This document shows, piece by piece, positions 1 to 7,476 of a DNA stretch of 53,969 nucleotides (the stretch's first letter is position 1; every line of letters begins with the position of its first letter). Origin of the DNA: Thermoanaerobaculia bacterium (GTDB lineage: Bacteria; Acidobacteriota; Thermoanaerobaculia; Multivoradales; JAHEKO01); NCBI GenBank assembly GCA_947259925.1, contig CAMYOG010000001.1, positions 1 through 53,969 on the forward strand. Direction: 5' to 3'. The notes beneath the pieces are model-generated. The model saw nothing but the letters and a program-made list of their open reading frames with translations, made no database searches and was not told the DNA's origin. The translations under genes were made by a program, and so were the position numbers.

Positions 1-386
1 CGACCGCCGTCGAGCGGGATCTCGTCCGGGAGCGGCCTCGGCCGAACCCGATCGGGTCGGCCCCAGATGATCCGCTGGTAGGGCCGTAGCCGGAAGCCGC
101 GAGCGAGCGGCTCGATGCCTGCCGCCGGAGCGAAGATCTCGCTCTCGAGCTCGCTCGCGATCGGCGCCAGGTTGCCGCTGTGGTCCTCGTGGTGGTGGGT
201 GACGACTACCCGTGCGACGCGGCGCTCGCGGAGGAAGCGGCGGACCGACCGCCAGGTGTTCGGCGGCCCGGTATCGACCACCACCTTGCCGAGCCGGTAG
301 ACGATGCAGGTGGAGTTGATCCGCGAGCCGAAGCGACCGACTCGGAGCCCCTCGACGCCCTCGTGCTCGAGCCGTTCGGTCGCCAT
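1..386 (-). CDS. MBL-fold metallo-hydrolase, N-terminal part (runs off left edge)
   Basis: The reading frame starts at the ATG complementary to 384-386 and stays open for about 128 codons to the window edge, so only the N-terminal half is present. After a short beta-rich start it shows VVDTGPP and then VVVTHHHEDHSGN, the HxHxDH zinc-binding signature of the metallo-beta-lactamase fold (here THHHEDH). The family includes lactonases, glyoxalase II-like hydrolases and nucleases; the missing C-terminal half prevents a substrate call. It is divergent from the operon that starts at 443, and the two genes share a 56-bp gap. Confidence 0.72.
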   Translation of the reverse strand, partial: MATERLEHEGVEGLRVGRFGSRINSTCIVYRLGKVVVDTGPPNTWRSVRRFLRERRVARVVVTHHHEDHSGNLAPIASELESEIFAPAAGIEPLARGFRLRPYQRIIWGRPDRVRPRPLPDEIPLDGG

Positions 387-442
387 GCGGCAGTCTACCC
401 CTCTGGTACCATCGGCCGCGAAGGAGCAGTGGAGGAGAGACG

Positions 443-970
443 ATGACCAACGGGTTCGAAGAGGCGCAGGAGCGCCGGAACTGGCTCGAGCGCCTGGGAG
501 AGCTGATCCCCGGCTTCAAGGGGTTTCAAGATCGGCAGCTGCGCCGCGAGGTCGACAAGCTACAACGCGAGCATCTGGCGCGCGAGGTGAGCCGGCTCAA
601 GGTGGCGGTACGCGGCAAGGCGCGCGCCTACACCGATGCCGGCCAGATCGGACTGCTCCACCTGTTCGATCGTCTCGATCGCAAGCTCGACGGGCTGGCC
701 CAGGCGATCCGCTTCACCGACTACGGGATGAGCGGCATCTTCGACGTGGTCAAGTTCCGCGAGGAGGAGCTCGAGAAGCTCTACCGGTTCGACCTCTCCC
801 TGCTCGACGATCTGTCGAACCTGTCCGGCGACCTGGCCGCGGTGCCGCTGCCCGGCGCGGGTGACGCGCGGGACGGACTCGAGCAGACGCTCGGCCGGCT
901 CGAGCTGCTGGAGGAGAAGTGGTCGGGACGCAAGAACGTCATCAGCGACGTCGTCGAGACGGCGTCGTGA
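443..970 (+). CDS. Helical protein of unknown function, first gene of SPFH/zinc-ribbon operon
   Basis: This 175-aa soluble protein has no signal peptide or membrane segment. Residues 1-60 are rich in charged heptad-like runs (REVDKLQREHLAREVSRLK) that look like coiled coil, and the rest is mainly helical. A purine-rich GGAGGAGAGA stretch lies just before the ATG. It sits 22 bp upstream of the SPFH gene and is very likely co-transcribed with it. In Bacillus the comparable operon begins with a PspA-type coiled-coil protein. I see no clear PspA sequence match, so a similar scaffold role is only an inference. I do not recognise the family. Confidence 0.7.
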   Translation: MTNGFEEAQERRNWLERLGELIPGFKGFQDRQLRREVDKLQREHLAREVSRLKVAVRGKARAYTDAGQIGLLHLFDRLDRKLDGLAQAIRFTDYGMSGIFDVVKFREEELEKLYRFDLSLLDDLSNLSGDLAAVPLPGAGDARDGLEQTLGRLELLEEKWSGRKNVISDVVETAS

Positions 971-992
971 AGAGCTTGGAGGCAACCAGGAC

Positions 993-2051
993 ATGCAGGT
1001 AATCCAGCACGTAGATCCGACCGGTCAGACCATGGTGGCCCGGGTCCCCAAGCAGGGGACGAGCGCCATTCAGCTCGGCAGCCAGCTGGTCGTCGAAGAG
1101 AGCCAGCAGGCGATCTTTTTCCGCGACGGCCAGGCGCTCGACACCTTCGGCCCCGGGCGCCACACGCTAGCGACCCAGAACCTGCCCCTGCTGACGCGCA
1201 TCCTGGGGCTACCGTTCGAAGGTAAGTCGCCGTTCCAGGCGGCGGTGGTCTTCACCTCGAGCAAGACGTTCTACGACCTCAAGTGGGGCACCAAGGAGCC
1301 GGTGGTCTACCGCGACAGCGAGCTGGCGATGATCCGACTGCGCGCCTTCGGCAAGTTCGCCATCCGCATCGGCAATCCCCAGCACTTCGTCAACGAGGTG
1401 GTCGGCACCCAGGGGATCTACACCACCGACGGGGTCGAGGCCTATTTCAAGGACGTGATCGTCGCCCGGCTCACCGATCTTCTGGGTGAGAACCTCGCCT
1501 CGATCTTCGATCTGCCCAAGGTCTACGACGAGCTGGCGATGGGACTCAAATCCCGCGTCGGTGAGGACTTCTCCAAGTACGGGCTCGATCTGGTCGACCT
1601 GATCCTCGGCGCGATCACGCCTCCGGCCGAGGTCCAGAAGCAGATCGACGAGCGCGGCGGCATGGAGGCGATCGGCGACATGAACGCCTACATGAAGTTC
1701 AAGGCCGCCAAGGCGATGGGCGACGCCGCTCAGCAATCGGGGAGCGGCACCGGCGATGGCGTCGGCGCGGGTCTGGGCGTCGGCATGGGCGCCGGCATGG
1801 GCATGATGCTGCCGCAGATGATGAAGGAGGCGATGCAGGACTCCGGCCAGGGTGGTGGCGGCGGGGGTGGTCAGGCTGCCGCCGGCGGAGCCGCCGCGGC
1901 GGGAGCGGCGGCTGCCGGCCAGGGCGAGTCCAGCGGCGAGGCCGGGGCCGACGCCGAGGGCGGCGCCGCGGCCTTCTGCCATGAGTGCGGCGGCAAGCTT
2001 CCGGACGGTGCCAAGTTCTGTCCATCGTGCGGCACCAAAGTGGCGGGGTAG
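993..2051 (+). CDS. SPFH-domain protein with C-terminal zinc ribbon (YdjI/virion-core-like)
   Basis: This 352-aa protein has an N-terminal SPFH/band-7-like domain at about residues 1-230, then a low-complexity linker rich in Gly, Ala and Met at about 235-325, and a C-terminal zinc ribbon (CHEC...CPSC) in the last 24 residues. This order matches the family often named virion core protein, which includes Bacillus YdjI. Those proteins lack an obvious membrane anchor and are thought to be recruited to membranes by partner proteins. I chose the ATG at 993 because upstream in-frame codons overlap the preceding gene and GGAGG lies 8 bp before it. It is the second gene of the operon and probably its scaffold. 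The linker could cause phase separation or simply be flexible. Confidence 0.85.
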   Translation: MQVIQHVDPTGQTMVARVPKQGTSAIQLGSQLVVEESQQAIFFRDGQALDTFGPGRHTLATQNLPLLTRILGLPFEGKSPFQAAVVFTSSKTFYDLKWGTKEPVVYRDSELAMIRLRAFGKFAIRIGNPQHFVNEVVGTQGIYTTDGVEAYFKDVIVARLTDLLGENLASIFDLPKVYDELAMGLKSRVGEDFSKYGLDLVDLILGAITPPAEVQKQIDERGGMEAIGDMNAYMKFKAAKAMGDAAQQSGSGTGDGVGAGLGVGMGAGMGMMLPQMMKEAMQDSGQGGGGGGGQAAAGGAAAAGAAAAGQGESSGEAGADAEGGAAAFCHECGGKLPDGAKFCPSCGTKVAG

Positions 2052-2104
2052 CCGGCAGGCTGCGTCGTGCGTCCTCCGAGGGCTGGCCGGAACGGAAGTC
2101 GGCT

Positions 2105-3007
2105 GTGATCAGAGCCGCCCTCGGTGTGAGCCTGCTGGCCGCGCTGGCGACGCCGGCAGACGGCCGCATTTTCGTCACCAACGCCCGTGTAGACCATGCG
2201 CTGGATGCGGAGCACGCGAATACCTCTCTGTTGGAGGCTACGATCACCTCGGTCCGAGGCCTCGAGAGACCGGGCGGTGACCTGGTCTTCGTCGAGGCGG
2301 TCGGGGTTAGCGTCGACAGGGTCCTGCTGGATCGGGCGTGGAACGCAGAGCGGAACCTGGAGCTCGGCGCCTCTTCATTGCGCTGGCCCACCGAGCTGGT
2401 GGAGCCGATCGTCGGCGCACCCGTCCTGTTGCTGGTGCGCACCGGTTGGCGCAGCGAGGGCGGACTCCGGCTCGAGGCGGTGCTGCCGCGGCTACGGAGC
2501 GACCTGCCGACCGCCGAGACCGAAGCGGAAGCGGTCCGGGTCGTCGAGGGTGAGCTCCTGACCCTGATCGAGGCGGAGGGCTCGCCGGAGCGGCTGGCGG
2601 CGCTACTCACCACCGCGGCGCCGATCCTGGACCGCTCGTCCGCGGATCGGGTCCGGCCGCTGCAGATGGATGCCGATCCGGGCGTCGGGCGAGCGGCTCG
2701 CGGCGCGATCATGCTGGCGGAGCCCGGCGAAGACGTCGCTCGACTCATCGCCGCCGATGTCGAGGAGTTCTTCGCCACCGGTCCGGGACGTGACTGTCTC
2801 GGCGCCGAGGGCAGCGGATGCTCGCTGCGACAGCTCTATCGGAGCTACCCGTTCCTCGATCCAGATTCGCGACGCTGGGGCTCGCGCTGGAGCGAGGCAG
2901 AGGCGAGGCGGTACGAGGAGCTCGCCGCTCTGGTCGCGGACAGGGCTCGACTGCCCGCGGCCGCCAACGAGCTGCTCTTTCCCGAGCAGGAGCGCGAGCG
3001 GGAATGA
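2105..3007 (+). CDS. Predicted secreted protein of unknown function
   Basis: The GTG at 2105 gives a 300-aa product that begins with a short signal peptide (MIRAALGVSLLAALATPADG). GGAAG lies 6 bp upstream. An earlier in-frame start would overlap the SPFH gene and spoil the signal peptide. The mature part opens with a beta-rich domain of about 130 residues (alternating short hydrophobic strands) and continues with a helical, acidic C-terminal half. It has Cys residues in the segment DCLGAEGSGC. No recognised catalytic motif is visible. It overlaps the next start codon (ATGA), so it is translationally coupled to the zinc-ribbon genes. It may act as the extracytoplasmic sensor or partner of the operon, but this is an inference from position. 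Confidence 0.66.
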   Translation: MIRAALGVSLLAALATPADGRIFVTNARVDHALDAEHANTSLLEATITSVRGLERPGGDLVFVEAVGVSVDRVLLDRAWNAERNLELGASSLRWPTELVEPIVGAPVLLLVRTGWRSEGGLRLEAVLPRLRSDLPTAETEAEAVRVVEGELLTLIEAEGSPERLAALLTTAAPILDRSSADRVRPLQMDADPGVGRAARGAIMLAEPGEDVARLIAADVEEFFATGPGRDCLGAEGSGCSLRQLYRSYPFLDPDSRRWGSRWSEAEARRYEELAALVADRARLPAAANELLFPEQERERE

Positions 3008-3765
3008 CCGACGCTCGCCCCAACACGATCGACTGCCCGCAGTGCGGCGGCGAGAACTCGCTGCGCTCGGGGGACCGCCTGCTCGCCTGCGCCTTCTGCG
3101 GAGCTGCGCTGTTCGTCGACCGGTCGGGAGCTGTCGGTCACTACTGGCTGCCGCGGCTCCTCGACGCCGAGCAGGCGCGGGCGGCGCTCAGGCGCTGGAT
3201 GGCCGGCAACGACACGGTCAAGGACCTCGATCGGAAGAGCACGATCGAGTCGGTCGAGCCGGTCTCGTTTCCGGTCTGGATGTTCCGCAGCCGGCACGGA
3301 GGCGGAGAGGCGGCGTACATCGAACCGGCCGCGCCGACGCCGATCCCGCAGCTGGCGGACCTGACGGTCCCGGCCGGCCAGCTGCGGCCGTTCGAGGAGG
3401 AAGCGGAGGACGTGGCGCGCGTCGACGCGACGATCCCGCTCGAGACCGCCCGCCAGTGGCTGAGCGAGCGCGGCATCGAGGAGGTCTTCGAGACGTCGCT
3501 GGTACAACTGCCGCTCTGGCGCTGCCGTTACTCGTTCGACGGTGGCTCGTACCAGGCTCTGGTCGACGGCTCGACCGGCGAGGTGATGGCGGCGGTCTTT
3601 CCCGAGAAGGCCGAGGCTCCGTACTACCTGGTCGCCGCGGCCGGCCTGATCCTGTTCGGGATTCTCGGCCTGGCGATCACCAACCCACTGATCAAGCTCG
3701 CCGCCTACGCAGTGACCGGGCTGCCGCTGGCGCTGATCGCCTACTTTGTCGCTCGCCGGGTCTAG
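3004..3765 (+). CDS. Zinc-ribbon protein with two C-terminal membrane segments (YdjG-like)
   Basis: This 253-aa protein starts with a treble-cysteine zinc ribbon (C11, C14, C29, C32). A central domain follows and ends in the motif SYQALVDGSTGEV. Two adjacent hydrophobic helices occupy about residues 205-250, and the protein ends shortly after them. The ATG overlaps the previous stop (ATGA). The layout of ribbon, soluble domain and paired membrane helices is shared with the next gene, so the two are probably ancient paralogues. Bacillus YdjG has a comparable zinc-ribbon plus membrane design and anchors stress proteins at the membrane. A similar anchoring role here is an inference. Confidence 0.78.
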   Translation: MTDARPNTIDCPQCGGENSLRSGDRLLACAFCGAALFVDRSGAVGHYWLPRLLDAEQARAALRRWMAGNDTVKDLDRKSTIESVEPVSFPVWMFRSRHGGGEAAYIEPAAPTPIPQLADLTVPAGQLRPFEEEAEDVARVDATIPLETARQWLSERGIEEVFETSLVQLPLWRCRYSFDGGSYQALVDGSTGEVMAAVFPEKAEAPYYLVAAAGLILFGILGLAITNPLIKLAAYAVTGLPLALIAYFVARRV

Positions 3766-3772
3766 CCGTTCG

Positions 3773-4933
3773 ATGCCCGAGCTGCCGCCGCTACCCGTCC
3801 CGCCCCCGGACGCCTCCGAGGCGCCGGATATCCCGCCGCCGCCCGGCTCCGAGGAGGCGGCCGGGCCGACCCCGGTTCCGCACGCGCTCTCCCACCGGGT
3901 GCTCGGGCTCTCGTGCCCGAACTGCGGCGGCGCCCTCGAGGTCGACACCGGCCTCAGGGTGGTGGTCTGTCCCTACTGCCAGACCAACCTGCTGGCTCTC
4001 AACGAGCTCGGCACCCGCCGCTTTGCGGTCGAGCCGCAGATCGAGTCCAATCGCGCGCGTGAGATCGCCGCCCGGTGGCTCGCCTCGGGAATCAGCAAGG
4101 ACCGCCGGCTGCGCACGGAGGCCGAGGTGCGCGAGGCGTTCCTGAGCTTCCTGCCGTTCTACCGGGTCGAGGCGGACTGCGTCGGTTTCGCGCTCGGCAC
4201 CGAGGAGCGCCGACGGTGGGTCGGCTCGGGCAAGAACCGGCGCATGCAGACCTACGAGGTGGACGTCGAGCGCAGCACCGAGCGCAGCTTCGACCGGACC
4301 TATCCGGCGGTCAATGTGGCCGAGTGGGGGATCCAGAGGGTCAACCTCGCCGGCGATCCGATCGTCTCGTTCGACTCCGAAGCGCTCGACCGTCGGGGGA
4401 TGGTCTTCCCGCCGACCGGCGCCGAGCACGAGATCCGCGCGGCGGCGCTCGAGCAGTTCAAGCGTGAGGCCGATCCGTCGCGCGGGCTCAAGCGCAAGCG
4501 CTTTCGCTTCCTGCAGTCGCTGCGCGAGCGGCTGAGCGTCGTCTACTACCCGCTCTGGGTGGTGCGCTACCGCTTCAGGGGACGGTCGTATCAGGTGCTG
4601 GTCGATGGTGAGGACGGTGCCCTCGCCTACGGCAAGGCCGCGGGCAACGATCTCTACCGGGCGATGATGCTGGTCTTGACCGAAGGTGTGGCCGCGTTCG
4701 TCGCCACCACGGCATTCCAGCTTCTGGGCGCCAATCTGGTCTCGGTGCTGTTCGCCGCCGCCGGAGCCGCGATCTTCTTCTGGGGATGGAAGAAGTTCCG
4801 GTGGGGCGGCGTGGTCATCGAGGGGTCGGGCGTCGAGCCGGCTCCCAGCCTGGCCGAGAGCGTGGGACGGGCGGTGCGGTCCCCCCGGCCGACCCTCCTG
4901 GGCACCGGCTTCGACTTCTTGAGAAGGCGATGA
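3773..4933 (+). CDS. Zinc-ribbon membrane protein, paralogue of the preceding gene
   Basis: This 386-aa product begins with a proline-rich stretch of about 40 residues, then a zinc ribbon (C48, C51, C66, C69), a long central domain and two membrane helices near 298-345. Its central domain repeats the signature of the upstream protein (PLW..RY.F.G.SYQ.LVDG), which supports duplication and divergence. It also carries a basic patch (KNRRM, later LKRKRFRF). A TTG at 3746 is an alternative in-frame start that would overlap the preceding gene. I prefer the ATG at 3773, although neither has a clear Shine-Dalgarno sequence. The operon context suggests a membrane partner of the SPFH protein. Confidence 0.76.
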   Translation: MPELPPLPVPPPDASEAPDIPPPPGSEEAAGPTPVPHALSHRVLGLSCPNCGGALEVDTGLRVVVCPYCQTNLLALNELGTRRFAVEPQIESNRAREIAARWLASGISKDRRLRTEAEVREAFLSFLPFYRVEADCVGFALGTEERRRWVGSGKNRRMQTYEVDVERSTERSFDRTYPAVNVAEWGIQRVNLAGDPIVSFDSEALDRRGMVFPPTGAEHEIRAAALEQFKREADPSRGLKRKRFRFLQSLRERLSVVYYPLWVVRYRFRGRSYQVLVDGEDGALAYGKAAGNDLYRAMMLVLTEGVAAFVATTAFQLLGANLVSVLFAAAGAAIFFWGWKKFRWGGVVIEGSGVEPAPSLAESVGRAVRSPRPTLLGTGFDFLRRR

Positions 4934-5571
4934 GCGACTCGAGCGTCGAATTCGAGCTGGTACCCCTCGACTGCCCGACCTGCGGCGCGGCGGTGGACGC
5001 GCGCGGCGAGGACGTCGTCTACTACTGCACGGCGTGTCGCAACGGCTACTCGTTCGACGTTGCCAGCCGGTCGCTCGAGCCGATCGAGGTCGCCTTCGCC
5101 ACCGCCCCGAACGTCGCCGTCGACGGCTACCTGCCCTTCTGGATGCTGCCGGCGCGGATCGGCATCCACCAGCGCCAGGCGTCCGGCGCCAGCTTCGGCG
5201 GCCTGATGAGCTTCTTCCTCGGCGACGGCGGCGAGAGCGGGCTCGGCCCCGGCGAGGGTACTTTCGCGGTCCCCGCCTTCCACTGCTCGCTGGCGGCTCT
5301 GACAGCCTTCACCCGGGCCTACACGCTGCATTCCGTCCATCTCGGAGAGCGCCTCGGCGAGCGCCTCCTGGGCGGCCGCTACGGTGTCGGCGACGCGCGC
5401 AAGCTGGCGCACTACGCGCTGATCGCCAGTGAGATCGGCAAGAGCGACACGCTCACCCGGCTCGAGTACGACATCGAGTTCGCCGAGGCGCGGCTCCTGG
5501 GAGTGCCGTTCGTCCGGGACGGCGATCGGCTGCGCGACGCGCTGCTACGGGCAGCCGAGGTGCCGGCGTAG
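4930..5571 (+). CDS. Zinc-ribbon protein of unknown function, last gene of operon
   Basis: This 213-aa soluble protein carries a zinc ribbon at C15, C18, C33 and C36, followed by a domain with the local pattern YLPFWMLPARI, which resembles the PLW/PFY strands of the two upstream zinc-ribbon proteins. It lacks their membrane helices. Its ATG overlaps the previous stop (ATGA). The following gene, psuG, is convergent with no spacer: this stop codon ends at 5571 and the psuG stop begins at 5572. Three zinc-ribbon proteins in a row behind an SPFH zinc-ribbon protein suggest one complex. The function is unknown. Confidence 0.74.
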   Translation: MSDSSVEFELVPLDCPTCGAAVDARGEDVVYYCTACRNGYSFDVASRSLEPIEVAFATAPNVAVDGYLPFWMLPARIGIHQRQASGASFGGLMSFFLGDGGESGLGPGEGTFAVPAFHCSLAALTAFTRAYTLHSVHLGERLGERLLGGRYGVGDARKLAHYALIASEIGKSDTLTRLEYDIEFAEARLLGVPFVRDGDRLRDALLRAAEVPA

Positions 5572-6483
5572 CTAGGCGCCGCTCGCCGAGCTACCAGCGA
5601 TTCTGGCTGCGAGCTTCGCGTTCTCGAGCAGTAGCGCGACGTTGGCGGCCAGGGTGCGCCCCTCGCTCAGCTCCGAGACCCGCGAGAGCAGGAAAGGAGT
5701 CACTTCGCCGCCGGTTACGCCCGAAGCGTCGGCCTCCGAGATCGCCCGTCCGATCCAGCCCTCGACCTGCTCTCGGGGCAGCGCCGCCGCGGCCGGCGGC
5801 GGCTGGACGATCAGCGCGCCCGTCCGACCCAGCCCCGCCTGGGCTGCCAGCAGCTCGGCGGCCTCTTCGACGGTGGCGACCGAATGCGAGGTTCGCAGCC
5901 CGCTCTCCCGGCTGTAGAAGGCCGGAAACTCGGAGGTTCCGAAGCCGACCACCGGCACCCCGAGGCTCTCCAGCAGTTCTAGGGTGCGGGGCAGATCGAG
6001 GATCGCCTTGGCGCCGGCGCAGACCACCGCCACCGGCACGCGAGCGAGCTCGTAGAGGTCCGCGGAGACGTCCAGGCTGGTCTCGCCGCCGCGGTGAACC
6101 CCGCCCAGCCCACCGGTCGCCATGACTCCGATGCCGGCGCGCGCGGCGAGGCGGATGCTCGCCGCCACCGTGGTCGCGCCCGCGCCACCGGCGGCCAGGA
6201 CGGCGCCCAGGTCTCTGATGCTCACCTTGGCGACCTGGCTCGAGGTCGCCAGCTGTTCGATCTCGGTCGGCGAGAGACCGACGATCGCGCGGCCGCCGAG
6301 GAGTCCGATGGCCGCCGGGATCGCGCCCTGCTCGCGGATCGCGCTCTCCATGCCGAGAGCGGTCTCCAGGTTGTGGGGATGGGGCAGTCCGTGGGCGATC
6401 ACGGTCGACTCGAGCGCCACCACCGGCCGGCCCGCCGCCAGCCCGTCTCGTACCTCGTTGCGAATCTCGAGTCGCTCGCTCAC
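5572..6483 (-). CDS. psuG: Pseudouridine-5'-phosphate glycosidase
   Basis: This 303-aa protein matches the PsuG family along its full length. It opens with the typical VVALESTVIAHGLPHP segment, continues with GGLGGVHRGGE, and has VAVVCAGAKAILDL, which contains the lysine expected to form the ring-opened ribose intermediate. PsuG cleaves pseudouridine 5'-phosphate to uracil and ribose 5-phosphate in a metal-dependent reaction. The start codon is GTG at 6483-6481. It overlaps the stop of the upstream kinase gene (GTGA), so the two steps of pseudouridine salvage are translationally coupled. Confidence 0.93.
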   Translation of the reverse strand: MSERLEIRNEVRDGLAAGRPVVALESTVIAHGLPHPHNLETALGMESAIREQGAIPAAIGLLGGRAIVGLSPTEIEQLATSSQVAKVSIRDLGAVLAAGGAGATTVAASIRLAARAGIGVMATGGLGGVHRGGETSLDVSADLYELARVPVAVVCAGAKAILDLPRTLELLESLGVPVVGFGTSEFPAFYSRESGLRTSHSVATVEEAAELLAAQAGLGRTGALIVQPPPAAAALPREQVEGWIGRAISEADASGVTGGEVTPFLLSRVSELSEGRTLAANVALLLENAKLAARIAGSSASGA

Positions 6484-7403
6484 CCGCTGCTCCGATAGCG
6501 CTCGAGGAGAGCCTCGGCGGTGAGCTCGGCCGGCACCGCCCGCGGGCTCTCGACGGCCAGCGCGGCCGCGGCGAGCCCACAGCGGACCGGGTCGACCGCC
6601 GCGGTCGCCAGCTGGGCGAAGACGTAACCGGCCACGAAGCAGTCCCCCGCTCCGGTGACGTTGACGACCGCCGAGGTTGCCATCGCCGGCACTCTCTCAT
6701 GCCGGGGCGGCTCGTCGACCCAGACGCCCTCGGCGCCCAGGGTGATGACCACCCGCCGCGGGCCGCGGTCGCGGATCCGGGCGGCGAGCTCGCCCGGGTC
6801 GGTCTCGGCCTCGGTCACCCCGGCGAGGGCGGCGGCCTCGATCCGATCGGGAAAGAGACTGTCGATCCGGCCGAGGATCGGCGCCAGGCGCTCGCTCTTT
6901 TCGGCCGACACCGGATCGGCGAAGATCGATACGCCCTCCACCGCGAATCCGGCCAGCCGCTCGAGCACCGGCGCCGGCAGGTTGGCGTCGACGATCCAGA
7001 GCCGGTGCTCGCCGAGCGCGTCGGCGATCGGATCGAGCCAGGTGGGCTCGAGATCGTCGAGAATCTCCATGTCCGCGAGGCCCAGCACCAGTTCGCGGCT
7101 CTCGTCCAGAACCGCGGTGTAGGAGGCCGTCGAATGCGTAGCGACCCGGTCGATGCCGTCGAGGTCGATCGCCGCCTCCATCAGCTCGTCGACGACCTGC
7201 TCGCCAGCCGCGTCGTGACCGAGGCGAGAGAAGAGCGACACCGGGCAACCGAGCCGGCTGAGCGCCTCGGCGATGTTCCGCGCACTGCCGCCGGTGGAGG
7301 TCTCCGACCTGACCGGATTCGAAGTGCCGGCCCGGAGCCTCTCGAGCGGCTCGACCATCCGATCGAGCGTGACGCCGCCGATGCATGCGATGCGTTGGGT
7401 CAT
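6480..7403 (-). CDS. psuK: PfkB-family sugar kinase, probable pseudouridine kinase
   Basis: This 307-aa ribokinase-fold protein starts IACIGGVTLDRMV and carries GGSARNIAEALSRLG (the PfkB N-terminal signature) and NVTGAGDCFVAGY (the anion hole with the catalytic Asp). By itself the family phosphorylates various sugars or nucleosides. The overlap with psuG makes pseudouridine the likely substrate. The start is the ATG at 7403; a longer frame to 7529 would run into the divergent E1 gene and adds no family sequence. A TAGAAT box lies at 7425-7420 on this strand, 16 bases before the ATG. Confidence 0.88.
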   Translation of the reverse strand: MTQRIACIGGVTLDRMVEPLERLRAGTSNPVRSETSTGGSARNIAEALSRLGCPVSLFSRLGHDAAGEQVVDELMEAAIDLDGIDRVATHSTASYTAVLDESRELVLGLADMEILDDLEPTWLDPIADALGEHRLWIVDANLPAPVLERLAGFAVEGVSIFADPVSAEKSERLAPILGRIDSLFPDRIEAAALAGVTEAETDPGELAARIRDRGPRRVVITLGAEGVWVDEPPRHERVPAMATSAVVNVTGAGDCFVAGYVFAQLATAAVDPVRCGLAAAALAVESPRAVPAELTAEALLERYRSSG

Positions 7404-7476
7404 CGGGTACCAGGCGTCGATTCTATGGGCTGCGCGGAGTGGCCTCCGAGCGCGGGAGACTTGTAAGCTGCGCCGG

